Below, in pieces: positions 26,640-36,400 of a stretch of 64,000 nucleotides of DNA. The stretch covers positions 210,361,310 to 210,425,309 of the forward strand of contig NC_081827.1 of NCBI RefSeq assembly GCF_030867095.1, given 5' to 3'. The translations under genes and the position numbers were made by a program. The stretch's first letter is position 1. Each line of letters begins with the position of its first letter. Under the pieces are notes generated by a model. It saw only the letters and a list, made by a program, of their open reading frames with translations, was not told where the DNA came from and searched no databases. Origin of the DNA: Alligator mississippiensis. Its lineage: Eukaryota > Chordata > Crocodylia > Alligatoridae.

Positions 26640-28900
26640 CCCTTGCGCCGCATCTGAAGCGGACGAGCTAGATGCGGAGGCGCAGGGGCGGCCGCGCGGG
26701 TCGCGAAGCCGGTGAAGGCGGCGAGGGCGCCCGGGACTCACCCCGCGCGGCCCCTCGCCCCCCAGCGCCACGCACCGCTCCGCCCGCCTCGGGGATCCTG
26801 CGGCAGGACCCGCCTCCCGGCCGCGCAGGGCAGGGCAGGGCAGGGCAGGGCCCCACGTGGCGCAGCCGCTCGGCCGCTGGCGAAGGCCGAGCTAGAGGGA
26901 CGGCCGGATGGGCCCTGCGCCGCGGGGAGCCGTCGGGGCGCCGCGGAGCCGCAGTCCGGGGCACGCCCGGCTCGGGCCGTCGGGGAGCCGCCCGGGCTGC
27001 GCCGTCCCCGCGGGTCCGGCCTCGTCCTCCCCCGTCCGGGGCTGGCAGTGACCGGCCCGACGCCGCCCGGGATACCCGGGGGAAGCGCGCTCTATTTATG
27101 TTGTCATTGATTAATTCGCGCTACCTCATTTCATTCGATTTAGAAGCGATTTGATTCTAATTGAATTAGCATGTAATTTGGATGTACATAATTACTGTAA
27201 TTATGACATTCAGGTAAGGCAGCTTTAGGCTGAAAGGCAGCTCCAGTTTCCGAGCCAGCCCGCCCGGGAGCGGGCGGCGGACACGGGCGGCCCCGCCGCG
27301 CACGAGCCCGCGCCTCGCGGGAGCCGCCGGGGCCGGGGCCGGGGCCGGGGCCGGGCGGCCTGACCTCCCCCGGCCCGCACGGACACCGCTCGGCCCGGCC
27401 CGGCCCCGCCGCCTCACGCGCGCGGGCCAGCGCCGTCGGGGCCACACCCCGCGCGCCGGGGCCGCTTCACGGGCGGGCGGGCGGGCTGGGGCGCGGCGGG
27501 CCCGGCCCGGCCCGGGGCTGCCCGCTGTTCCCACCGGCCGGGCCCCTAGGGGAGCGTGCCCCGCGCCCCCCTTCAGCGGACGGGCCGAGCGCGCGGGGGC
27601 CAGGCTGCGCGGGCCGGGCCTGCTCCCCGCGGGGGCGGTGGCAGCACCCGGAGCGCCCCAAGGGCGGCCCTGCAGCGAGAGGCCCCGAGCAGCCGTCGGG
27701 CCTCAGCGCTGCCCCGACGAGCCGGAGCCGGGGCCGGGCCGCCTGCGCTGTGCTGCGCTCGCGCGGCCTCGAGATGGCGCCAAAGAGCCGCAGTTGGCGG
27801 CGCCGGGGTGGGGGGGCAGCGCCCGGGACCGGCTTGTAGGTTCCTGCTCCCGCTTCCTGCACCCGGCCCGGCCCGGCCCGGGGAGCGCGGGGACGGCTGC
27901 GAGCAGCCCGCGGGGCAGGTCCTGTCTGAAACGAAAGGCAGGAGCCCGCCGCGCTGCCCCTGCCCAACCCCGGGGCCAGGGGGCGCCCCTGGGGCGGGAA
28001 GGAAAGAAACGCTGCCCCCGACGTGCCGCCTGTCTCGGCGCGGCCTTTGGCTGCTGTCCGCGGCCGACCCCGCGCCTCGGCTGCAGCCTGGGGCTGCGCT
28101 CTCGCGTGGGAGCCCCGCTCTGGCCTGGCCCGGCCCGGCCCTGGCGCCGCGAGGTTGCCCGGCTCTCGCGCTCTGTCCAGGCCGCAGCGTGAGCCGCGGA
28201 GAGGCGAGGCGAGGCAAAGCCTCCTTGTTTGGCCGGGAAGGCTCCGCTCCCTCTCTTTTCCTGCGTGAACGAACCGGGGCTGCTCCTGCTTCCGTTCTGG
28301 GAAGCCGGGAAGTGATGGACGTTTTCTGACCTGAAGGGGCAAAGGCAATGCAAAGAGGTCCTTGATCACTGAGCTGAGACCTGTAACCCCGGCCCGGCAG
28401 AGACCGGACCTGGCTGCTTCCCTTTGATCTGTTTTATTATGGAGGGGAAACAAAGCTGCCTCCTGCCCGGCACCCGGGGAGCGCGCATTCCTCAGGGACC
28501 CACCGCTGCCGGCGAGGCAGCCCGCAGCCGGCGCTGCCTGTTACCTCTGCCCGACCATGTCATCCTCGCCGGCTCCATTGTCTCCTCTCCTCCCCTGCCC
28601 CGGGAGAGCCATCTCCGCCCGGCGCCCAGCACCTGCTCCGGGGAGGTCGGCCTCCCTCTGACCCCGTTAAAAAGGGGGAAGGAGAGAATGGAGCGGTGCT
28701 CTCAGATGACCGGGAAACCTCCGGGCCGGCTCCTGGGCTGCAAGGTAACGGGGTTGCTCCGCCGCTCGGTTCCGTCGCCTCCAAACGACTGCTCGCCCCG
28801 CGCTGCCCGGGGCATCTTCAGCCCCGCATTCATCTCCGCGGCAGCTGCGGGGCTTGATCCAGCCTCTCTGCGCCGCAACCCCCGCGCCGGGGTTTTATTT
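26640..28900. promoter_or_regulatory. CpG island without a recognised gene, between CIR1 and SP9
   Basis: This is about 2.2 kb of CG-dense DNA, interrupted only by an AT-rich block at about 27090-27240. It contains G-run arrays such as (GGGCA)n at 26827-26850 and (GGGGCC)n at 27328-27357. Long open frames on both strands here are composition-driven and match no family I recognise. It lies 1.3 kb beyond the proposed SP9 3' end. It could be an orphan island serving as a noncoding-RNA promoter, a distal SP9 regulatory island, or part of a longer SP9 transcript. Confidence 0.75.
27087..27240. promoter_or_regulatory. AT-rich homeodomain-site cluster inside the orphan CpG island
   Basis: A block of about 150 bases contains many TAAT/ATTA cores (ttgattaattcg, tctaattgaattagc) and the perfect palindrome CATAATTAC-T-GTAATTATG at 27187-27205. 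The block is bounded on both sides by very GC-rich DNA. That composition is what a selected enhancer core would look like. A regulatory role is inferred. Confidence 0.5.
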
Positions 28901-30228
28901 GCATTCTCTAATTCGTGGGGGTTAAGATTTCTGTTTCTCCACTCCTCACCTACAGACTAAATTAACTTTTCTTCTCCCTCCCACCCCCCCACGTCGTGTT
29001 GTTGTTTTTTTTTTTTTTAATGGCGCAATTATCTCATTTAACAATTTTCTTTTAAAAAAAAATACTGTGGCTCTTAAGTTGGTGGTCAGGAGACAAAGGG
29101 AGTGAAAATAATTTTCATTTCAATAATTGCCTTCTGGTCAATTTAACTGTGCCTTATTTTGAAAGAGCCTGTCTAAATGAGATTCCTGTCCCAAATGTGT
29201 TCCCAGGCCTTAGCCCAGCCTTTAATTATTCCTGAGTTTTTTTTTCTTCAGAATAAGACGCTGCACTGAGTAATCACAAAGAAGTCAGAGAGCATCCTTG
29301 AACCTTTTCAATAGCAGAGCCACTGATATTCAAATAACATGCAAGGACCATTTGACTGCATGGGGACATAAGCATTTCCAATTCACTATTTGCATAGATC
29401 AACTGTCTTTGAAAAGGAAAGGAGCAGTTGTCTTCCATAACATTAAAAAGCCTAGTTATCAAATCAAGTGCTTAGTTTGGGGCTTTTAAAACGTTTACAT
29501 TTTATCTCAGGTTGCCCTTTACCGTTTGACATGCAAATTCGGTGCAGTTAATTTAGACAATTAAAAGGATCTTCAAGGGAGCTTTGTCACCGAGAATATT
29601 CGGAGTTTTCCCCGCGGACCAGCTGAGATAAAGTTGGCCAGAACAAATGATGTCTAGGAGATTAATTAGATATTTGATAAGACATGAATCCCTAATAAGG
29701 GAATACAAGGCACAGGGGGCTGCTATGTGCTCTAAGTCAAAATTAATAACATTTAACAAGATTTTCATTTAGGCATGAAATGTCTTTTCCGGAGTATTGA
29801 CTCGAGCGGTTTATCCCCCGGAGATCACCTCCCAGCCTGGGAAGCCTTGCGGTGCTAAGGAGAGCCCCCCCCCCCCATGATGAAATAAATCGCTCCTTGG
29901 CGCGGGCTGTTTTCTCCCCGTTCGGGGGCATTTTCCAAACAGGCTTTGAACGGCTTGGAAGTCCGGATCGGGGTTTTGGGGTGGTTTTTCCCCCCTCCTT
30001 TGGAACAGACTCGAAGAAGAAATTTCGGGGGGCTGGAAATGAGGAAGCGCAGCGCTGGGCAATTTCAATGTGCCCCGCGAGGCTGTTTGATTCATTCGGA
30101 TCCCTGCTATTCAGCATATTTGGTCTTTTAGTCCCCGCGAGGGGCGGAGGGGAAGGAGCCGACCCGGGGCGGGCGGCTGGGCAAGGCAGAGACAGAGAAC
30201 AAAAACCCGGCAGCGTCGTTCAGAGTCC
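28900..30228. other. noncoding DNA downstream of SP9, with candidate regulatory blocks
   Basis: Mixed AT-rich DNA. The stretch 29510-29770 carries several TAATTA-like cores (ttaattaga, aattaataac) and GATAA-like motifs and shows no repeat signature. The part at 29810-30180 is GC-rich again. No gene is recognised. Confidence 0.4.
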
Positions 30229-30960
30229 TTTAATAATACCAAAATGAAAATATTATGGCGAGATTTTTTTCCATACAGATAAACGCATTTTTTAATTTCT
30301 TTTTAAATGACCTTAACTTACGTGTGTCTGAGCGAAATGTTAACTCAACATTTTAAATATCTCTTACATATATACGGACTTCACAAAGTGCATCGGAAAT
30401 TGGAAAAGAAAAAGGGGGGTGGAAAAAGGGGGGAGAGAGAGAGAGAGAGAGAGAGAGGAGGTGGGCCGGGGTAGCCCCGAAAGCCCCCTGCCCCCAGGCC
30501 CCCGCCATCGGACATTTACACGAGAGAAGAGGACACGGTCTGCTCGACCCCTATTTATACAGGCGGCGGCGGCGCTGCGCAGCCGGCCGCGGGCTCCTCA
30601 CCTGGCCGCCTCGGGATGCTTTTCCTTGCCATAGAAAAAGGAGGAAGGGGAGGGAGGGGGAAGAAAAGAAAAGAGCAAGTCAAAGTGCCGCCGCCTCCGG
30701 CTGCCCCGAGCCCCTAATCCACACGCGGGGCGGCTGAGTCCGCGTCCGGCCCGGCCCCTCCTGCCGGCGCTCCGGGCCGGGCCCGCGCCGCACTCAGTCG
30801 GGTCTCTCTTGCCGCGCCGTCCGGGGGCCGCTCGGCTCGGCTCCCCTGGCGCGCGGCTCCCGGGAGGCGGGAGCGGGGAGCGGCTGCTCCTCTGTCCTCC
30901 GGGCCGGGCCGGGCCGGGGCGGGCCGGGCCGGGCAGGGCTGGCTCGGGCGCCCCGGCCGC
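30229..30960 (-). other. SP9: SP9 3'UTR (probable)
   Basis: Below the stop, GC-rich DNA gives way to AT-rich DNA at about 30400-30226. The first good minus-strand polyadenylation hexamers there are ATTAAA variants (revcomp at 30229-30234 and near 30291). A purine tract (GA)n at 30433-30458 lies inside. No clean AATAAA was seen before 28891 on this strand, so a longer 3'UTR is possible. Confidence 0.5.
30433..30458. repeat. (GA)n simple repeat in the SP9 3'UTR
   Basis: About 13 GA units on the + strand, next to G-rich DNA. It would be a CU tract in the SP9 transcript. Confidence 0.9.
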
Positions 30961-32322
30961 CTACGAGTCGCTGGGCCCCGCGGCGGCGTCCTTGGCGCCC
31001 GGCCCCCGCGCGGCGCCCACGCCGTCGTGCAGGATGAGGTCGGGGGACTCGGAGCGCGGCGTCTCCAGGTTGCTGGCGTCCGTGTCGCTGTCGCTGCCCT
31101 TTTTGCCCCCGCCGCCCCCGTTGTGCGTTTTGATGTGTTTGCTCAGGTGGTCGCTGCGCATGAAGCGCTTGTTGCAGACGGGGCAGGCGAAGCGCTTCTC
31201 GCCCGTGTGAGTCCGCAGGTGCCGCTGCAGCTCGTCCGAGCGGGTGAAGCGCTTGCCGCAGAAGAGCCAGTTGCAGACGAAGGGCCGCTCGCCCGTGTGC
31301 CAGCGCAGGTGCGCCTTCAGGTGCGACGTCTTGCCGTACACCTTGCCGCAGCCCGGGATGTGGCAGCTGTGCAGCCCCTTGCGCCGCAGGCTGGCCCCGG
31401 CCGGCCCCAGCCGCTCGGCCTCCTGGCAGTTGGGGCAGTCGCACGTGGCCCGGCCCGAGTAGCGGCGGGCGGAGCGCGCCGAGCCGCCCCCGGCCGCGGC
31501 GGCCGCGGCGCCCGTGATCATGGCGCTGGCGGCGGCCACGGCCGCGCTCGAGTCCGTGTAGGAGGGCAGCACGGGCTTGAAGCCCTCCTGCGTGAGCAGG
31601 TGCTGGCTGGTGGAGAGCAGGTGCGAGGCGGCCGTGGAGCCCAGGCCCGTGGAGCTGAAGGCGGAGTGCGTGAGCGAGCTGAAGTCGGGGTTGTAGGTGC
31701 CCAGCTGGGAGTGCAGCGAGGCCTGGGGGGCGCCCGAGTGCAGCGAGCTCTGCAGCCCCCCCGCCGGGTTCTGCACCTCCAGCCACGAGCCCGGGTTGGT
31801 GTGCACGTCCCACCACGACGACGCCGCCCCGTTGGCCACCTCGCCCGCCGCCAGCGTGGAGTGGAAGCCCGACTTGTACCAGGACTCGTAGGGGTGCGCC
31901 ATGCCCACGCGCGGGTACAGGCTCTCGGCCGCCGAGCTGTGCACCTTGGAGATGAAGGCCGACTGCCCGCCCGGCTCCTGCGGGGACACGCCCGCCGCCG
32001 CCGCCGCCGCCGAGTTGGAGAAGAGGCCGCTGTAGTCGCTGCTGAAGGCCGAGGACGTGGGCGAGGTGGAGGCCAGGCAGAAGGCGCTGTTGGCCGCGCC
32101 CGTGCCGCTGGCCAGGCCGCTGGAGCCGCGGCTGGTGGCCACCGTGAAGCCCGAGAGGCTGGAGCCCAGGTTACAGCTGGAGGTGGAGCGTTTCCAGGGG
32201 TGGAAGCCCCCCTTGGCGAAGGCGCTGGACTCGGGCAGGGTGGTCAGCGGGCTGGTGTTCCCGATCTTGTTGCAGGTGGCGGCCAGCATGGCCAGGGGCG
32301 TCGTCCCGAATCGTGGCTCTTC
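30961..32322 (-). CDS. SP9: SP9 coding exon 2 (453 codons plus stop)
   Basis: The single large exon carries the transactivation region, Buttonhead box and all three zinc fingers, ending at TAG (30961-30963). The frame stays open 44 codons upstream into the intron, where an ATG occurs at 32454. That extension is not expected to be translated, because the exon-1 start and the splice sites give the family-typical N-terminus. Confidence 0.95.
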   Translation of the reverse strand, partial: EEPRFGTTPLAMLAATCNKIGNTSPLTTLPESSAFAKGGFHPWKRSTSSCNLGSSLSGFTVATSRGSSGLASGTGAANSAFCLASTSPTSSAFSSDYSGLFSNSAAAAAAGVSPQEPGGQSAFISKVHSSAAESLYPRVGMAHPYESWYKSGFHSTLAAGEVANGAASSWWDVHTNPGSWLEVQNPAGGLQSSLHSGAPQASLHSQLGTYNPDFSSLTHSAFSSTGLGSTAASHLLSTSQHLLTQEGFKPVLPSYTDSSAAVAAASAMITGAAAAAAGGGSARSARRYSGRATCDCPNCQEAERLGPAGASLRRKGLHSCHIPGCGKVYGKTSHLKAHLRWHTGERPFVCNWLFCGKRFTRSDELQRHLRTHTGEKRFACPVCNKRFMRSDHLSKHIKTHNGGGGGKKGSDSDTDASNLETPRSESPDLILHDGVGAARGPGAKDAAAGPSDS

Positions 32323-32748
32323 CTGGGGAGACACAAAGCGAGGCCGTGAGGCCGGGAAGCACCGCGCCCGAGGTGCCCGAGGTCGGGGTGGCCGCAGCCC
32401 GCGCCCCCGGGCCCCGCGGCCGCCAGCCCCGAAGCGGCTCTGGCAAGCGCGCACGTGCGGGCGGGGGAGCCGGGCGCGGGCCCGGGGGCGCGGCGCGGCG
32501 CGGCGCGGCGGGGGGAGCCGGGACGCCGCGCCAGGGCTCCCGTGCGGCCCCCGCGGCGCCTCCCCGGGGAGAAGCGGCGACTCGCCCGTGGCTCACGGGA
32601 CAGCCCGGCGGGCGCGCGGCCCCGACCAGGACGTACGCCCCGGCGGCAGCAGCCGCGGCTCCTTCCCGCCGGGTCCTTCCCGCAACGAAACGCGCGCCGC
32701 GGGCTGAGCGCCGGAGCCGCCACTTACCCCAAGGATAGACGTAGCCAT
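30961..32748 (-). CDS. SP9: SP9, Sp/KLF-family zinc-finger transcription factor (complete coding region)
   Basis: Coding is complement(join(30961-32322, 32728-32748)), 460 residues, near the length I recall for vertebrate SP9 (about 480). Exon 1 encodes MATSILG with a good start context (G at -3 and +4). Exon 2 resumes at [13 protein letters not shown]. Features in order are an Sp-box-like SPLTTL motif at 31-36, a Ser/Ala-rich activation region with a poly-Ala run near 112-117, and a Buttonhead box CDCPNC at 301-306. Three C2H2 fingers follow, with ligands C327/C332/H345/H349, C357/C362/H375/H379 and C387/C390/H403/H407. Finger contact residues are KHA, RER and RHK, as in GC/GT-box-binding Sp factors. 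The C-terminus is acidic and ends GPSDS. SP9 acts in the nucleus, in limb apical ectodermal ridge outgrowth and in striatal and ganglionic-eminence neurons. SP8 is the closest paralogue; the [12 protein letters not shown] segment and the CIR1 neighbour favour SP9. Confidence 0.97.
32728..32748 (-). CDS. SP9: SP9 coding exon 1 (seven codons)
   Basis: ATG is at 32748-32746, encoding MATSILG. A strong donor, GGG|GTAAGTG, follows, with the intron beginning at 32727. The exon ends in phase 0, and the acceptor ctccccag ends at 32323, so exon 2 starts with GAA GAG. The 405-base intron (32323-32727) is very GC-rich and has a short GGCGC tandem array near 32489-32509. Too short to be found by open-frame length alone. 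Confidence 0.93.
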
Positions 32749-32970
32749 AGCCCGTCCCTGGGCCGGGCGGGCTCTGCCTCGCGCTCCGACGGGAGAGTTT
32801 GCTCGGGCGCCCGCCGGACTCCCGCCGCACCGCGCGCACTCCTGGCTCGGGAGGGCTAAACTCAGCCTAAGTGTGGGGAGCGCCTGCTTTGAAGTACCGC
32901 TGCCTGCGACTCTCGCCCAATGAGGGCGCAGGGAGAGCAGGCAGGAGCTGCCCCGCAGCCAATCAGACAC
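32749..32970 (-). promoter_or_regulatory. SP9: SP9 promoter and 5'UTR region
   Basis: The DNA directly upstream of the SP9 ATG is CpG-rich and has two CCAAT motifs (32917-32921 and 32959-32963, written on the + strand) 170-215 bases upstream of the ATG. No minus-strand TATA box is seen, as is usual for CpG-island developmental promoters. The transcription start is probably between about 32770 and 32880. This is inferred from the motif layout. Confidence 0.55.
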
Positions 32971-33469
32971 GCGGAGGTGCAGGAGCCGGGACTCTGGGCG
33001 CGTGCCACTCAAAGGCAGGGGGATAAAACACCGCGCCTCGGGCCGCGGGGATGACGCTGTCACTGCCCAAACCCGGCCCTCGGCCCCGGGCGCCGTCGGG
33101 GCGCGACCCGGGCCGGCGGCGGCCCCGCCCTCCCCGGCCGCCTGGTTGTGGGAGAAGAGGGGACGAGCCGCGAGCAGGAGGTCAGGCCGCACTCCCCGCC
33201 CGTCGGGCCCGGCTCCCACGCGGCGTCCGAGGCCCCCGCTGCCCCCTCTCCTGCCCCTTCCGCGGAGAGGGGCTGTGCGCCCGCCAGGCCCTGCCGCCCC
33301 CGGCCGGTGTCCGAGGAAGGGCCCGCGAAGAGGAGCCGGGGCGGGCGCGGGCAGCACGTCCCAAGTTCCTTTTTGCCCATCTCCCCCTGCAGCCACCCCC
33401 GGCGCCGCGCAGCGCCCGGTTCCTTGGGGAGGGGCGAAGAGTGGGGGGGGGGAAGAGGCTTTTTTAGTT

Positions 33470-36400
33470 ACATAACCACAAAACTACACGCGTGTAGCTC
33501 CCGTGTTCCCGCCGCCGAGCCAGGAGACGGTTTCTGCAGGTTTCGCTCTCACTGAGCGTCCCCGGGCAAAGACCGGGGAAGTCAGGCTGCTTTCCCAGCC
33601 GCCTGCAAACCCGCGAAAGCAGGGCTGCTCGTGGCAGGAAGCCCGCTCCCCGCTAGCAGCGCCAGGGCGCCGCTGGAATAAGCCTCCCCAGCACCTGCCT
33701 GTGGCCTCTGCTCTGTGCACACCCCGCACGCCCAGGGAGCGACAGAGACTTTACCTGCTCTCTGCATGTGCGACATGTAAGTCCGAACCTCGGCTCCTAA
33801 ATTACTGTATTGCGAGCTCGTCCCTTTGGTTGTAGTGATCGGAAGCGAAGCTGCTTAAGCAGTGGCATTGAACTCACCCGGGCGGCGTCCGCGGACGATC
33901 AATAGACGTGCAACTTTTTAATATCGCGATTGTGTCTGGCAAGCGGAGATTGTTCCGGGTCCCTCTCCTGCTCCCTTCCCCACTGCAGCTAGTGACACAT
34001 CTGAACCAGCGAGCCGAGGGCGTTCAGGCAACCCTAGGCATTTGCTCTCCACAAATATTTTTCCTCTCCCTCAAATCCGCGTCAGCCATCCAGGGTAAGA
34101 CCCAGCTTCTACACCTCGCTAAAGGGCAGGGGGAGACACTACCGAGGGAGCGAGCTGTCGCTTTTCTTTACTTGCTTCCTTTTTTTTTTGTTGTTGTTGC
34201 AAGCCTAGAGGCAGGCACGAAGCGCGTTTTGTCGGACGGCCCCCGCAAGGCTGATCCGGGCTGCAGGAGCTGCACCACAATGGGCAGGGATCTCCCGGGA
34301 GCGTCTCTTTCATGCGAGCGTGCGGGGCTGCTTTCAAAGGGTGCTTGTCTTTTGGCCGCTATGTGTTAAGTACATTCGGGGAAGTGGGAGGAAATAACTG
34401 TTCTGCCTCCAGTTCCTGCCACATTGGCTTGCACGGAGCACGGGGGTCCAGTGAGTGAATGGCAAAGCTTTTCCCGAAGAGGTCTGCCTGGGGCAGATCA
34501 GAAGCGGCAGCTTTACCCAGGGGGGCTGTCGTGCTCATCGGGTGGAGGCGATTGAAAGGCGATGGAGGGGAAGGAGGGGGAGCCGTGTAGCACAGGCGAG
34601 GCGAGGAGTCCGACAGGGGCACCCGGGAGCAATCGCCCAACAGGTGACTCTTTCCTGCAGGGGGGGACCAGCGCTCCTGTTTATTTAGAGGCTCCGCCGT
34701 TGATTTACTAATAGAGGTGATTGTTAAGTGGCAGCGAGGCGTTTCTGACCAACCCCCGGGCAGCCCGGGGAGGAGAAGTGGAGAGGGTCTCTCCCTTCTC
34801 CTGAAAGCAAGCTGACAAAAGTCAGACAGAAAATAATCCGCAAAGCCCGTTCGGAGGAGGTGGGGGGGTCAAAACCAGCCATCTGAAACAGCACATGCTC
34901 TGAGTCCCAAACCCCAGCGCATTTCCCTGGTTTTCAGTGCACATGGCTGGCTGTGCATCACAGCCAGGGATGCATCCCACGAATAATAAAACTAACTAAA
35001 ATCTCCCCAAAGCAGGCACGCGCTGGAGGGAATAAACGAATGCCTCTGAAATGGGAAATGCTGCGAAAAATCTCGAGGGGGTCAAGTATTTTCTGACAGA
35101 TTTTTTCATACTCCAAAAATCTAGTTTTTAAACAAAGATCAACGTGTTATGCTAAAGTGTTGAGCTGACTGTTAAAACATTTGGGGGGGATAATGACAAT
35201 GTAACAAAGGCCTGGTTTGGAGTGAATCATCACCCTTTTAAAAGTTAAAGCAATTTTCAGGAGAATAGCTTTCAGCAAATGCTTTACATTATTCAAAACG
35301 GCCAAATAATGCTCTATTATAGCGCCTGAATGCTGCCAGTCAGCCCATAAGTGCAATTTGTGCAAAGGCTCGGTGCCTTATCTCCACTTCTTTATAAAGA
35401 GGTGAATATAAAACAATTTCTTCCAAACCCAGACAGAGAGCACGAAAATTGCTTCCCTTTCTGCAATCAGGGCAATTTAACTGGAGTGCAATTAGCACTA
35501 TTAAATGTCGATTCTGCATAAACAAATCTGACTAAGAAGCGAAAGTGGGGTGAGAACCTCATATAAACTGAAACTGATTTTTTAAAATTATGTATCCGGG
35601 TCCTTTACAATTGATCCGTGACGTTTGCATCTCGGAATACATTTACATCATAAATACACTATGCTTAAATCAACATAAAGCTTTAAAAAAATCTCAATGT
35701 GAATGCTAATATAGAAGAATGGGCTAATTAAATGCAACAGTTCACTTCCTTTGAACAAATATTGTTTCCCGTCTTTTCTTTGCACGGGGCTTTGATCTGT
35801 GCTACTCCCAAAGTTGCTGCCTTTAGGAGGTAAAGCTGGGAAACAATTCGTTCATTAAAAGATGATTGGAAGTCTCCTGGGTTCATATTCAGGAGCCTCA
35901 GCTGAAATGGCTCTTCAGTTCAAACAGGGCTCTGGGAAAGGGCTGCCAAATATTTTCCAAATAAATCGATTTAGCAGCAGTTAAATGTACGGTTGTTGTA
36001 CAATTCCCTGGTAATCCGAGGAGGGACACGGAGTTTACACACGGATGTTGTGGGGTGGGGGGTGGGGAGGTGTAAAGCTTTCTAAATTCAGCAGAAGCAA
36101 TCAAATTCCGTGCCAAACACAAGGGACGTGTAGGGGAAACCCGCAAAATGCCCAGCGTTTATCCAAATAATTGCATCCTACCATTTTTTAGCAACAGGAC
36201 TTCCATAGGAGCTGCTCTCTCTCAATTATGCTTTTCATTTACATGATATGGAATCCACCATTGATTATCAGAGCGGCGCAGAGGGGGACCCGGTGATAAA
36301 TTAATCACTTTACTTAAGAAAAGGCTTCCCCGCCATTCCGTCAAAGAGCAGATATTAAAAAGGGGAAGGCTGTAAGGAGATGGTGTTAAAATACCTTGGT

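Larger units (their letters stand above)
30440..33470. promoter_or_regulatory. CpG island covering SP9
   Basis: There is continuous dense CG dinucleotide content across both SP9 exons, the intron and the promoter, against an AT-rich genome background. An island this broad over the whole gene is typical of Polycomb-regulated developmental transcription factor genes. The long antisense open frames in this stretch come from GC-rich composition. Confidence 0.85.

Noticed and set aside
27467-28453. Long open frames on both strands of the orphan CpG island (up to 328 codons)
   Set aside because: Pro/Arg/Gly/Ala-rich on every frame, as expected from GC-rich DNA with few stop codons; no domain, splice structure or family resemblance.
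30794-31816. 340-codon minus-strand open frame overlapping SP9
   Set aside because: Alternative frame of SP9; the zinc-finger ligands appear only in the frame of 30961-32322.
31027-32349. 440-codon open frame on the + strand across SP9
   Set aside because: Antisense shadow of the GC-rich SP9 coding exon; Arg/Ala/Gly-dominated and without any domain.
32323-32454. N-terminal extension of SP9 from an ATG at 32454
   Set aside because: It lies in the intron. Exon 1 MATSILG with GTAAGTG donor and ctccccag acceptor gives the family-typical start.
33018-33030. TATA-like ggataaaaca upstream of SP9
   Set aside because: Oriented on the + strand, away from SP9; it could serve only a divergent transcript, for which there is no other evidence.
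32593-33396. 267-codon minus-strand frame over the SP9 promoter
   Set aside because: Its only real coding part is the seven-codon exon 1; the rest is promoter and intron. Intron retention would give a short truncated product.
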